Made by a program: the position numbers and the translations under genes. Shown here in pieces: positions 42,652 to 51,153 of a stretch of 64,000 bases of DNA. Where the stretch lies: the NCBI RefSeq assembly GCF_004791585.1, contig NZ_SRUU01000012.1, forward strand, positions 1 through 64,000, in the 5' to 3' direction. Every line of letters starts with the position of its first letter. The first letter of the stretch is position 1. This DNA comes from Mesorhizobium sp. M1C.F.Ca.ET.210.01.1.1 (GTDB lineage: Bacteria > Pseudomonadota > Alphaproteobacteria > Rhizobiales > Rhizobiaceae). The notes under the pieces were generated by a model, which was not told where the DNA came from, ran no database searches, and saw only the letters and a list, made by a program, of their open reading frames with translations.

Positions 42652-42975
42652 ATGGCGGCCACGCACGATATGCTCTTCCGGACGCTTGCCGATCCGACAA
42701 GGCGCGCCATTTTTGAGCGTCTGTGTCGTCAAGGCGAGAAGACGGTTGGAGCGCTCACGGCTGAGGCAGGCGTCTCGCAGCCTGCGGTATCGAAGCATCT
42801 CGGCCTTCTCAAGCAAGCCGGGCTGGTGCGTGATCGCCATGAGGGCCGGCAGACCCACTACAGCGCGCAGCTGGGCGCGCTGGCGCCGCTGATGGACTGG
42901 ACGCGCGAGATGGCGGGGTTTTGGGAAAACCGGTTCGATGATCTCGAGGATCTGCTGAAGAGGATGGATCAATGA
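42652..42975 (+). CDS. ArsR family winged-helix regulator
   Basis: A 107-residue regulator with the winged helix at about 10-85 (RTLADPTRRAIFERLCRQGE, then AGVSQPAVSKHLGLLKQAGL). No metal-binding Cys pair is visible, so this is the non-metal type commonly paired with SRPBCC proteins. The stop overlaps the ATG of the SRPBCC gene. The operator upstream suggests autoregulation. Confidence 0.88.
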   Translation: MAATHDMLFRTLADPTRRAIFERLCRQGEKTVGALTAEAGVSQPAVSKHLGLLKQAGLVRDRHEGRQTHYSAQLGALAPLMDWTREMAGFWENRFDDLEDLLKRMDQ

Positions 42976-43382
42976 ACGACAGGCCGGCCGGAACGCGCTC
43001 CGTCGTCGTCGAGCGCGAGATTCCCTATCCGCCGGAGAAGATCTGGCGCGCGCTGACCCAACCGCATCTCATCGAGGAGTGGCTGATGAAGAACAATTTC
43101 AAGCCGGTCGTGGACTACCGCTTCAATCTGAGCGCGGACTGGGGAGGTGTCGAGTGCCGGGTCCAGACCGTCGACCCCAACAAAACGCTATCCTACACCT
43201 GGGACACCAAGGATCTGGAGAGCGTCGTAACCTGGACGCTCACCCCGACAGGCACCGGCACTCGTCTGCGCATGGAACAGACAGGCTTCCGGACAGATCA
43301 GGAGCCGTATTTCCGGGGTGCCACCGTTGGCTGGCCGAGGTTCTTTGCGGCCCTGGAAGAGGTCCTGGCGCGGATCGACTGA
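42972..43382 (+). CDS. SRPBCC/AHSA1 family protein
   Basis: A 136-residue START-like domain protein (VVEREIPYPPEKIWRALTQP at the N-terminus, WPRFFAALEEVL at the end). AHSA1-type domains bind small hydrophobic ligands or, in eukaryotes, Hsp90. It is translationally coupled to the ArsR gene by ATGA overlap, a very common bacterial pairing of unclear role. Confidence 0.88.
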   Translation: MNDRPAGTRSVVVEREIPYPPEKIWRALTQPHLIEEWLMKNNFKPVVDYRFNLSADWGGVECRVQTVDPNKTLSYTWDTKDLESVVTWTLTPTGTGTRLRMEQTGFRTDQEPYFRGATVGWPRFFAALEEVLARID

Positions 43383-43460
43383 AATCCCATCGAAGGGCTC
43401 AGAAAAGCAGAAGCTGTTGGCGGGTGGCAACCTGCAGGCGTGAGCGATTGGAGACATGCC

Positions 43461-43853
43461 ATGAAGATCAAACTGACAAGCGTCTATGTCGACGACCAGG
43501 AGAAGGCCCTCGGTTTTTATACCGGCGTGCTGGGCTTCACCAAGAAAGCCGATTTCACCAACGGGCCATTTCGCTGGCTGACGGTCGCCTCGCCCGACGA
43601 TCCGGACGGGACCGAGCTGCAGCTGGCGCTGAATGACAATCCTGCGGCCAGGACCTACCAGCAGGCCATCTTCAAGCAGGGCCAGCCGGCGCTCATGCTG
43701 TTCACCGACGACATCAAGGGCGACCATGAGCGCATCACGGCCAATGGCGGCAGCTTCGCCATGGCGCCGACCGCGGTGACCGGCTCGACCATCGCGCAGC
43801 TCAACGACACCTGCGGCAATCTCATCCAAATCACCCAGCTGGCGGGCTGGTGA
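43461..43853 (+). CDS. VOC family (glyoxalase-like) protein
   Basis: A 130-residue vicinal-oxygen-chelate protein (KLTSVYVDDQEKALGFYTGV; DTCGNLIQITQL). It is related to glyoxalase, dioxygenase and resistance proteins; the residues do not single out a reaction. GGAGACATGCC precedes ATG 43461. It is third in the ArsR-led gene group. Confidence 0.86.
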   Translation: MKIKLTSVYVDDQEKALGFYTGVLGFTKKADFTNGPFRWLTVASPDDPDGTELQLALNDNPAARTYQQAIFKQGQPALMLFTDDIKGDHERITANGGSFAMAPTAVTGSTIAQLNDTCGNLIQITQLAGW

Positions 43854-43890
43854 AACCGACGTTCCATTCGTTCTTTCAGAGGAGGCAGCA

Positions 43891-44124
43891 TTGGACTGGA
43901 GCAAGTGGATAAGGCAGTTGCATCGCTGGCTGTCGATCATTTTTACCGTGACCGTCATCGCCAACTTCGTCGCCATGGCCTTGGGAGAGCCGCCCGCCTG
44001 GGTGGTCTATTCGCCGCTCCTGCCGCTTTTCCTGCTGCTGTTCAGCGGCCTTTATATGTTCGTGCTGCCCTATGCAGCCAAACGGCGCGGTGAGCAGGCA
44101 AGCGAGCGCATAGGACCGGCCTGA
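43891..44124 (+). CDS. Small two-span membrane protein
   Basis: A 77-residue protein with two hydrophobic helices (about 13-32 and 41-60) and a basic C-terminus. The start is TTG 43891 with AGGAGG in front. The stop abuts the start of the DUF1801 gene. Small proteins like this commonly accompany ArsR-SRPBCC-VOC groups in rhizobia; the function is unknown. Confidence 0.7.
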   Translation: MDWSKWIRQLHRWLSIIFTVTVIANFVAMALGEPPAWVVYSPLLPLFLLLFSGLYMFVLPYAAKRRGEQASERIGPA

Positions 44125-44573
44125 TGGCTAGGGCGAAATTGGCGAAGGCCTCCGCGAGGCCCTCGGACGCGAAACCCGTTCTGCTTTCAGGCGGCAACCC
44201 GCAGATCGCCAAGGGCTATGGCGACGCACCCGTGCAGGCCTATATCGCGGCGATGCCGGGCTGGAAAAGCGAGGTCGGTCGCCGGCTCGACCAGCTCATC
44301 ACGCAGGCCGTTCCTGACGCGCGGAAGGCCGTCAAATGGAACTCGCCATTCTACGGGATGGAAGGCGAAGGCTGGTTTCTCGGCATCCATTGTTTCACCA
44401 GATACATCAAGGTGGCCTTCTTCCGCGGCATGTCGCTGAAGCCGGTGCCGCCCGGCGAATCCAAGAGCAAGGACACGCGCTATCTTCACATCCATGAGGA
44501 CGACCAGCTCGACGAAGCGCAATTCGTCTCTTGGGTGAAGCAGGCGAGCCAATTGCCTGGCGAACGGATGTAG
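44124..44573 (+). CDS. DUF1801 domain protein
   Basis: A 149-residue protein with the DUF1801/YdhG-like fold (VQAYIAAMPGWKSEVGRRLD, VKWNSPFYG, FFRGMSLKP). The family is structurally related to frataxin-like proteins and its function is not established. It starts at the stop of the small membrane protein. A second, diverged family member follows. Confidence 0.8.
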   Translation: MARAKLAKASARPSDAKPVLLSGGNPQIAKGYGDAPVQAYIAAMPGWKSEVGRRLDQLITQAVPDARKAVKWNSPFYGMEGEGWFLGIHCFTRYIKVAFFRGMSLKPVPPGESKSKDTRYLHIHEDDQLDEAQFVSWVKQASQLPGERM

Positions 44574-44652
44574 GCGAATTGTTGATCAAGCGTGGGTTCG
44601 CCCGAAGAGGCACTGTGGCGATCCATCTATCCAGCATGGCAGGAGAACAGAT

Positions 44653-45051
44653 ATGGAGAAAAGCCTATCGCCGGGAAGCAAGTCTCCCTCCGAGCTGATC
44701 GATGGCCGCATCGCCGAACTGGGCGATTGGCGAGGCGGGATGCTTGACCGGCTGCGCGCCCTGATCAAGCAGGCCGATCCTGATGTCACCGAAGAATGGA
44801 AATGGCGTGGCGTGCCGGTCTGGGAGGACGCCGGGATGATCTGCACCGGCGAGACCTATAAGGCGGTCGTCAAGCTGACCTTCGCCAAGGGCGCGGCGCT
44901 GCCGGATCCCTCACGCCTCTTCAATTCCAGCCTCGAAGGCAACACAAGGCGCGCCGTCGATTTTCGCGAGGGTGAGGAGATCGACGAGGAAGCGTTCAAG
45001 GCCCTCGTCCGTGCAGCGGTGGCCCTGAACAGGTCCAAGGCCAAACGCTGA
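44653..45051 (+). CDS. DUF1801 domain protein, second copy
   Basis: A 132-residue protein with the same domain (LDRLRALIKQADPDVTEEWKWRGVPVWEDAG and VVKLTFAKGAAL). It is only distantly similar to the preceding gene. Its start ATG 44653 has AGGAGAACAGAT in front. It is probably the last gene of the ArsR-led group. Confidence 0.8.
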   Translation: MEKSLSPGSKSPSELIDGRIAELGDWRGGMLDRLRALIKQADPDVTEEWKWRGVPVWEDAGMICTGETYKAVVKLTFAKGAALPDPSRLFNSSLEGNTRRAVDFREGEEIDEEAFKALVRAAVALNRSKAKR

Positions 45052-45394
45052 TCGACGGAACCCGCTGGGCGCGTCCATCGATTGTCATTCGTTCTGGCGA
45101 GCCTGGTTCACGGGCCTGCGAAATCGCAGTCTCCGGATATCCGACACGGAACACCGCTGCGCGGACGATTTCAGCGTTTAAATATCCGTATGACGTGGCG
45201 TAGCCGCAAACTTGTTTGTCGAAGAATTTTGAAAATAAATACTGTGCGAATTCATCGGCCGTTAAGCTAGGCACGCTATTTGGATTGCCGTCGCCAATTG
45301 CCGGCAGACATGAGGGGAACACCATCGTCTCAACCGACGGATGAACCGGCCGGACAGACGCCGACGGGGTCACGGCAAGCTCCATGGGAATGCG
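45052..45394. other. 343-base intergenic region
   Basis: No gene. An AT-rich patch (about 45170-45260) probably holds the promoter for the GGDEF/EAL gene. I could not place specific boxes with confidence. Confidence 0.45.
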
Positions 45395-47866
45395 ATGAAG
45401 CTCTCATCGACGGATGCCAGCCCGCGCCTCATCGGGCTGGTCTGGCCTTTCATTGTGGTCGTCCTTATCCAGGCACTGGTGGCCAGTCTCAGCCTCTACA
45501 CGCTATCGGCCGTTCGCGCCTATGTCGGCGGCGAGAGCCAATGGTCGAAAGGCCAGAAGCAAGCCATCTATTTCCTCAGCCTCTATGCCGACACCGGCAA
45601 GCAGGAATATTTCCGCGAATACCGCCAGGCCATCGCCGTGCCGCTCGCCGATCGCTCGGCAAGGCTCGCGCTTGAAAGGACCAACCCCGACACGAGTGCC
45701 GCGCGACTGGGCTTCCTCGGCGGCAACAACCATGCCGACGACATTGCCGGCATGATCTGGCTGTTCCAGAACTTCCGTGGCGTGAGCTATCTCGACACCG
45801 CCATCCGGCACTGGACGGAGGCCGACGAGATGATCCTGGCCATCGACAGGCTTGGCGATGACATGCACGCAAGGCTCGAACAGGGTCCGGCCTCGCAGGC
45901 GCAGATCGTCGCCTGGAAAGCCGATATCCACCAGCTCGACCACCGGATCGCCCCCCTGTCCAAGGCCTTTTCCGAAAGCCTCGGCGAAGGCTCGCGCTTC
46001 ATCAAGATGGCGCTCACGGCCGCCAACCTCGTCACCGCGGCGCTGCTTATCCTGCTGGCGGTATGGCGCACGCGAAAGCTGATGGCGCAGCGGCAGGCGT
46101 TCCGGAGCGCCTTGAACGCCGAGCGCGAACGCGCGCAGGTCATGGCCTCGATCGGCCAGGCTGTCATCAGCACCGATGCGGCGGGGCGGCTGGATTACAT
46201 GAATGCCGTGGCCGAACGCCTGCTCGCCTGCCCCCTCGGCGCCGCCAAGGGCAAGCCTGCGGCCTCGCTGTTCCGGCTGATCGACAAGGATAGCGGGGTG
46301 GAGGAAACCGACCTGATTCCGCGCCTCCTGGCCGGCGAGCTGCGCCGCTCCAACGTGCGGCCGCAACTCCTGGAACGCCCCGATCGCTCTGTCGTCCCCG
46401 TCGCGCTCAACGGCGCGCCGCTCAGCGTCTCCGGCAAGATCGTCGGCGCAGTTCTCGCCCTGTACGACATGACCCGCGAGCAGGACTTCATCGAGCGTCT
46501 GTCGTGGCAGGCATCGCATGATGCGCTCACCGGTCTCACCAATCGCCGCGACTTCGAGAGCCGGCTCGCGGGCGCGATTTCCCAGCCACCGGAAAAACCG
46601 CGCGTCCATGCGCTGATGTATCTCGACCTTGACCAGTTCAAGCTGGTCAACGACACCTGCGGCCATGCGGCAGGCGATCAGCTGCTGCGCCAGATTTCCG
46701 TATTGCTCCTCAGCGAATTGCCGACCGGCGACATTCTGGCCAGGCTGGGCGGCGATGAGTTCGGCGTGCTGCTGTTCGATTGCGATAGCGGCTCCGCCAT
46801 CGCCACAGCCGAGCGGCTGCGCGCCACCGTCCAGGATCTGCATTTTTCCTGGGAAGGCAGGCCCTTCAATATCAGCGTCAGCATCGGCATGGTCGAGATC
46901 GCCGATTGCGGGATGTCGCTGGAGGAGGTCCTGCGCGCCGCCGATGTCGCCTGCTACATGGCCAAGGAAAAGGGCCGCAACCGCGTCCAGCTCCACAGCG
47001 ACAGCGATAGCGCCTTGCGCCAGCGCTTCGGCGAGATGGCCTGGGTCCAGCGCCTGCATGCCGCGCTCGAGGAGGACCGTTTCAGGCTCCATGCGCAGGA
47101 AATTGCCCCGCTGCACCAGAACACCGGCGAGGCGGGCGCACATATCGAGATCCTGCTCAGGCTGACCGATGAGGACGGCAACTACGTCACGCCGCAAAGC
47201 TTCATTCCGGCGGCGGAGCGTTACGGGCTGATGCCGTCGATCGACCGCTGGGTGGTGCGCAACACGTTCAGAACGCTGGCGGCCAGAATTGCCGATCCGC
47301 GCGCCACGCCGATATCCACCTGCGCCATCAACCTTTCCGGCGCCAGTTTCGGCGACGAGACTTTCCTCCGCTTCCTGCGCGAGCAGTTTGCCGCCCATGA
47401 CATTGCGCCCGAGACGACCTGCCTGGAGATCACCGAAACCAGCGCCATCGCCAACCTGACGGAGGCTATGCGCTTCATCGCCGACCTGCGCGCCCTGGGC
47501 TGCCGCTTCGCGCTCGACGATTTCGGCTCCGGCATGTCATCCTTCGCCTATCTGAAGCACCTGCCGGTCGACTACCTCAAGATCGACGGCAGCTTCGTCA
47601 AGGACATGCTTGACGACCGCATCGACCGGGCCATGGTCGAGATGATCAAGGTGACGGGAAAACGCACGATCGCCGAATTCGTCGAAAGCCAGGGCATCAT
47701 CGAGGCCTTGCGGGCGATTGGTGTCGACCACGCCCAGGGCTATGCGATCGCCAGGCCTCAGCCATTCGACGCGACGACGGTTTTGCGCAGCGGGGTGATC
47801 GACCGGAGCACAACGGTGGATGCCTGGGAGGGTTTGGCGCAGACGTTGCGCCGCAAGGCCGGCTGA
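45395..47866 (+). CDS. Membrane GGDEF/EAL bifunctional cyclic-di-GMP protein with PAS domain
   Basis: An 823-residue inner-membrane protein. It has two membrane helices (about 10-35 and 203-225) bounding a periplasmic sensor, then a PAS domain (about 250-365). A GGDEF domain follows with the intact motif RLGGDEFGVLL, then an EAL domain with EILLRL, ALDDFGSGMSSFAYL and YLKIDG. Metal and catalytic residues of both domains look present, so it may make and break c-di-GMP. The start ATG 45395 follows GGGAATGCG; ATG 45341 is an alternative. Confidence 0.87.
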   Translation: MKLSSTDASPRLIGLVWPFIVVVLIQALVASLSLYTLSAVRAYVGGESQWSKGQKQAIYFLSLYADTGKQEYFREYRQAIAVPLADRSARLALERTNPDTSAARLGFLGGNNHADDIAGMIWLFQNFRGVSYLDTAIRHWTEADEMILAIDRLGDDMHARLEQGPASQAQIVAWKADIHQLDHRIAPLSKAFSESLGEGSRFIKMALTAANLVTAALLILLAVWRTRKLMAQRQAFRSALNAERERAQVMASIGQAVISTDAAGRLDYMNAVAERLLACPLGAAKGKPAASLFRLIDKDSGVEETDLIPRLLAGELRRSNVRPQLLERPDRSVVPVALNGAPLSVSGKIVGAVLALYDMTREQDFIERLSWQASHDALTGLTNRRDFESRLAGAISQPPEKPRVHALMYLDLDQFKLVNDTCGHAAGDQLLRQISVLLLSELPTGDILARLGGDEFGVLLFDCDSGSAIATAERLRATVQDLHFSWEGRPFNISVSIGMVEIADCGMSLEEVLRAADVACYMAKEKGRNRVQLHSDSDSALRQRFGEMAWVQRLHAALEEDRFRLHAQEIAPLHQNTGEAGAHIEILLRLTDEDGNYVTPQSFIPAAERYGLMPSIDRWVVRNTFRTLAARIADPRATPISTCAINLSGASFGDETFLRFLREQFAAHDIAPETTCLEITETSAIANLTEAMRFIADLRALGCRFALDDFGSGMSSFAYLKHLPVDYLKIDGSFVKDMLDDRIDRAMVEMIKVTGKRTIAEFVESQGIIEALRAIGVDHAQGYAIARPQPFDATTVLRSGVIDRSTTVDAWEGLAQTLRRKAG

Positions 47867-47891
47867 CAGCCGCCCGCCAACCCGCGCTCCG

Positions 47892-47937
47892 GAGCATGAT
47901 GCCGTGTGGCGCGGTTTTCGGACGACATCATGCTCTA
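47892..47937. repeat. GAGCATGATG palindromic intergenic repeat
   Basis: GAGCATGATG and CATCATGCTC are perfect outer arms around CCGTGTGGCGCGGTTTTCGG and ACGA. It is a well-known rhizobial repeat layout. Its right end overlaps the TAG stop of the GNAT gene. Confidence 0.7.
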
Positions 47938-48495
47938 TTCCTCTAAGCTGCCGCCTCCGGCCTGCCGCTCCAGCAGGATCGTCGGCTTGTCGTGATAGGT
48001 CGTCCGCAGGATTTCGCGATAGCCGTTCTTTTCGGCCACCTTGAGCGAAGCGCCATTGTCGGGGTCAATGATGCAGACGGTCCTGGCTCGCCCGAAGACT
48101 GCGTCCCCCCAGGCGACGATGCGCCCGACGACTTCGCTCGCCAGCCCGTGGCCGTGCGCCACCGAAGCCAGCGCCCAGCCGGCCTCCGGCACGCCTTCGA
48201 TCGAAGGCTCGATCTCACGCTTCAGATCATGGAACCCGGCCTCGCCGATGAAGTGGCCTGTCGCCTTGTCCTCGATCGCCCAGAATCCATAGCCCAGCAG
48301 CGACCAGAGGCCGGCATGACGCAGGAAGCGCAACCAGCTTTCCTCGCGGGTGCGCGGCTTGCCGCCGATGAAACGGGTGACCCCCTGGTCCGCCCACATG
48401 GCGACATAGCTTTCGAAATCATCGAGCCGATGCGACCGCAGAACGGTTCGCGCCGTCTCCAGGATCGGCACGCCGGCTTCCCTTGCAATGCTCAT
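47935..48495 (-). CDS. GNAT family N-acetyltransferase (RimJ/RimL type)
   Basis: A 186-residue acetyltransferase. The acetyl-CoA loop region is ASVAHGHGLASEVVGRIVAW, and the C-terminal DPDNGASLKVAEKNGYREI is typical of the RimJ/RimL subfamily. AAGGGAAATGCC precedes ATG 48495. The stop codon lies in a rhizobial repeat. The substrate is unknown. Confidence 0.87.
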   Translation of the reverse strand: MSIAREAGVPILETARTVLRSHRLDDFESYVAMWADQGVTRFIGGKPRTREESWLRFLRHAGLWSLLGYGFWAIEDKATGHFIGEAGFHDLKREIEPSIEGVPEAGWALASVAHGHGLASEVVGRIVAWGDAVFGRARTVCIIDPDNGASLKVAEKNGYREILRTTYHDKPTILLERQAGGGSLEE

Positions 48496-48566
48496 GGCAT
48501 TTCCCTTCGTTCAGGCGGAAGCGCTTAGCAAACCGGCGCGCTCGAACAAGGGCCAAGAGACGAAAC

Positions 48567-48797
48567 TCAGCCGCGCCAGGCCATGTTCATGTAGACGCTG
48601 CCGCGCGCCAGTTCGTCGAGCATCTGATCGAGCCGCTTCTGCCTGGTGTCGGGGCGTTTGGCGCGCGCGATCCAGCCGAGATAGTCGTTCTTCTGATAGT
48701 CCGGCCGCGCGTCATAGGCGACAGTCAATCCGCGCTCCGCGAGAGTTGCTCGGACTTCCTCGGGCATTGGGTTGAGGGCACGCTTCAATCGGCTCAT
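48567..48797 (-). CDS. YdeI/OmpD-associated-like small protein
   Basis: A 76-residue protein matching the C-terminal region of YdeI-type bacteriocin-protection proteins (DYQKNDYLGWIARAKRPDTR followed by QKRLDQMLDELARGSVYM). The usual proteins are about 190 residues, so this is either a short stand-alone form or a truncated one. A GAGCCGATTG-like weak leader precedes ATG 48797. Confidence 0.7.
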   Translation of the reverse strand: MSRLKRALNPMPEEVRATLAERGLTVAYDARPDYQKNDYLGWIARAKRPDTRQKRLDQMLDELARGSVYMNMAWRG

Positions 48798-48930
48798 GAT
48801 CCAAGCAATAGACTGTCGGTAGTTGGCGTCAACGCTAGCTTGCCCGTGTGGGCTTTTTATTCCGCGATGCTACTCTGCAGCCGCTGGAAACTGATTCAAC
48901 ATTCGCGCTCTTCGACCAAAGGAAGAAACC

Positions 48931-49386
48931 ATGGACACCACCGACCTTCTGCTGGCGATCGCCCATCACCTTCTGGTGTTCTCGCTGGCCGGCATCATCG
49001 GGGCCGAGTTCGTGCTGGTACGCGGTGACCTGGGGGCGTCGGCGCTCAAGCGCGTTGCCGGCATCGACCGCCACTACGGCATCATCGCGGCGCTGATCGT
49101 CATCGTCGGCATCTGCCGGGTGTTCTTCGGCCTGAAGGGCTGGGAGTTCTACGTCTACAACTGGGTGTTCTGGGCCAAGATGGCGGCCTTCATCACCGTC
49201 GGCCTGCTGTCGATTGTCCCGACCAGTCGCTTCGTCTCCTGGAACAGGCAGGCGAGCGGCAATCCCTCTTTCTCGGTGCCGGCGGCGGAGCTTGCCTCGG
49301 TGAAGAACTATGTCCGCGTCGAGGGCTTCATCTTCCTGCTCATCCCCGTCTTTGCCGCGGCAATGGCGCGCGGCTACGGCTACTGA
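48931..49386 (+). CDS. DUF2214 family membrane protein
   Basis: A 151-residue integral membrane protein with four hydrophobic spans (for example AIAHHLLVFSLAGIIGAEFV and IIAALIVIVGICRVFFGL). The function of the family is unknown. AAGGAAGAAACC precedes ATG 48931. Confidence 0.82.
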   Translation: MDTTDLLLAIAHHLLVFSLAGIIGAEFVLVRGDLGASALKRVAGIDRHYGIIAALIVIVGICRVFFGLKGWEFYVYNWVFWAKMAAFITVGLLSIVPTSRFVSWNRQASGNPSFSVPAAELASVKNYVRVEGFIFLLIPVFAAAMARGYGY

Positions 49387-49453
49387 CATCGAACTCGACG
49401 AGTCAAACTCGATGTTCTAGTATTGTTCTCCGAATCGCGATCTGGAGACACCA

Positions 49454-49783
49454 ATGAAGGAAGACGCTCGACGCGCCGTGGCCTGCGCAGCAGCTTTGCG
49501 TGCTTCGAAGAAGGCTGCCAGCTCAATCTACAGCTACGAGAAGGGTCGTCATAGCTTTATGTCGACCAGCTATGACTATGACACCAGCTCCCATCTCAGT
49601 GGCGTGAAGTCAGGCAATATCTATCACTATGGACTTGGAGCCCACATTAGTTTGAATGTCAGTGGTCGGAATTTTTCTGGTTTTGACTATGACAGTTCTA
49701 GTCATTTTTCCGGCACAATTTCCGGAAGATCCATTCAGCTATACGATTACGGTGAAGCGAGATATTTCAACTACTCGGTCTGA
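49454..49783 (+). CDS. Repeat-containing hypothetical protein, atypical composition
   Basis: A 109-residue protein with a short basic helical N-terminus and then internal repeats: YDYDTSSHLSGVKSG (40-54) and FDYDSSSHFSGTISG (77-91), each preceded by an aromatic IY-x-Y-type strand. It looks like a small all-beta repeat protein. Codon use is clearly less GC-biased than its neighbours, hinting at recent acquisition. CTGGAGACACCA precedes ATG 49454. I do not recognise the family. Confidence 0.65.
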   Translation: MKEDARRAVACAAALRASKKAASSIYSYEKGRHSFMSTSYDYDTSSHLSGVKSGNIYHYGLGAHISLNVSGRNFSGFDYDSSSHFSGTISGRSIQLYDYGEARYFNYSV

Positions 49784-49822
49784 ATTCGAAACAGAGCGCA
49801 ATTTGAGACAATAGTTCAATCG

Positions 49823-50626
49823 CTAAATAAGCGTCAGCCGGGCACTATCCTCCAGCGGCGCGATCGGCACCAGCCGCGCCGGCATGTCCGTGGTCTTCTC
49901 TGTGGACTTGCAGATATCGGCGATCACGCAGGCCGGACAATCGGGCTTGCGCGCCTTGCAGACATAGCGGCCATGCAGGATCAGCCAGTGATGCGCATGG
50001 CGCATATATTCGGCCGGGATGACCTTCAAGAGCCCCTGCTCGACCTGCTCCGGCGTCTTGCCGGGCGCCAATCCGATCCGGTTGCCGATGCGGAAGATGT
50101 GCGTGTCGACCGCCATCGTGTGCTGGCCGAAGGCGACGTTGAGCACGACATTGGCGGTCTTGCGCCCGACGCCCGGCAGCTTGACCAGCTCGTCGCGATC
50201 CTCCGGCACCTTGCCGGCATGGTCGTCGATCAGCGCCTTCGAGAGCGCGATCACGTTCTTGGCCTTGTTGCGCCACAGCCCGATGGTGCGGATATAGTCG
50301 CCCACCTTGGCCTCCCCGAGCGCCAGCATCTTCTGCGGCGTGTCGGCCACCGCAAACAACGGCTTCGTCGCCTTGTTGACGCCGGCATCGGTCGCCTGCG
50401 CCGACAGCACCACGGCGATCAGCAGCGTGAAGGCATTGACATAGTCGAGCTCGCCTTTCGGCTCCGGCCGCTGCACGGAAAAGCGCCGGAAGATCTCGCG
50501 CACCTCTGCCGGAGTGTAGAGCGAGCGCCGCCCGCGGGACGGGGTCCTTGCTTTCGCGCCGTCGCCTGAGGCGGAGGCTGATGGCTTTTTGACGGGGAAG
50601 GATTTTTTGGACTTGGGGAGCGCCAT
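49823..50626 (-). CDS. nth: Endonuclease III
   Basis: A 267-residue base-excision repair DNA glycosylase/AP lyase. It has the helix-hairpin-helix LPGVGRKTANVVL with the catalytic Lys, the catalytic Asp in AVDTHIFRIGNRIGL and a C-terminal [4Fe-4S] loop (CKARKPDCPACVIADIC). It removes oxidised pyrimidines. The Ser/Lys-rich N-terminal 45 residues are an extension relative to E. coli Nth (211 residues). The start is ATG 50626 after GGGATGGA. It is divergent from the DUF2244 gene with only 22 bases between start codons. Confidence 0.95.
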   Translation of the reverse strand: MALPKSKKSFPVKKPSASASGDGAKARTPSRGRRSLYTPAEVREIFRRFSVQRPEPKGELDYVNAFTLLIAVVLSAQATDAGVNKATKPLFAVADTPQKMLALGEAKVGDYIRTIGLWRNKAKNVIALSKALIDDHAGKVPEDRDELVKLPGVGRKTANVVLNVAFGQHTMAVDTHIFRIGNRIGLAPGKTPEQVEQGLLKVIPAEYMRHAHHWLILHGRYVCKARKPDCPACVIADICKSTEKTTDMPARLVPIAPLEDSARLTLI

Positions 50627-50648
50627 TCCATCCCTATAATATCTCCCC

Positions 50649-51143
50649 ATGAGCGACACAAACGCCTCGTTCGAAGCCGACGAGCCATTCTTCCAGGCTC
50701 TGCTGACGCCTCATCGCTCCCTCGGCCGCACCGGCTTTCTGATTTTGATGGGCGCTCTGCTGTTCGGCTGGGGGATCATCGGCGCGATCTTCCTGGCGCA
50801 TGGCGCATGGCCGGTCTTCGGCTTCTTCGGGCTCGACGTGATCGCCGTCTTCATCGCTTTCCGCGTCAACTACCGCGCCGCGCGCGCCCGTGAGGAAATA
50901 TCGGTCTCGCGCACCAGCCTCGACATCCGCAAGACGGCGCCGTCGGGCCGCTTTGAGGCCCATCGCTTCAACCCGTTCTGGACGCGGTTTTCGATCGCCC
51001 GCCATGCCGAGATCGGCATCACCCAGATGGCCGTCGAGGCGCAAGGCAGGAGCGTGTCGATCGGCTCTTTCCTCGATCCCGACTCCCGCGAAAGTTTTGC
51101 GACGGCCTTTTCACGCGCGCTCGCGACCGCCAAGGCGCGCTGA
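50649..51143 (+). CDS. DUF2244 family membrane protein
   Basis: A 164-residue protein with two adjacent membrane helices (about 30-75: LILMGALLFGWGIIGAIFLA and VFGFFGLDVIAVFIAF) followed by a cytosolic domain. The family is common in alphaproteobacteria and uncharacterised. A weak leader precedes ATG 50649. Its promoter must overlap the start of the divergent nth gene. Confidence 0.82.
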   Translation: MSDTNASFEADEPFFQALLTPHRSLGRTGFLILMGALLFGWGIIGAIFLAHGAWPVFGFFGLDVIAVFIAFRVNYRAARAREEISVSRTSLDIRKTAPSGRFEAHRFNPFWTRFSIARHAEIGITQMAVEAQGRSVSIGSFLDPDSRESFATAFSRALATAKAR

Positions 51144-51153
51144 ACCGGCGCGG

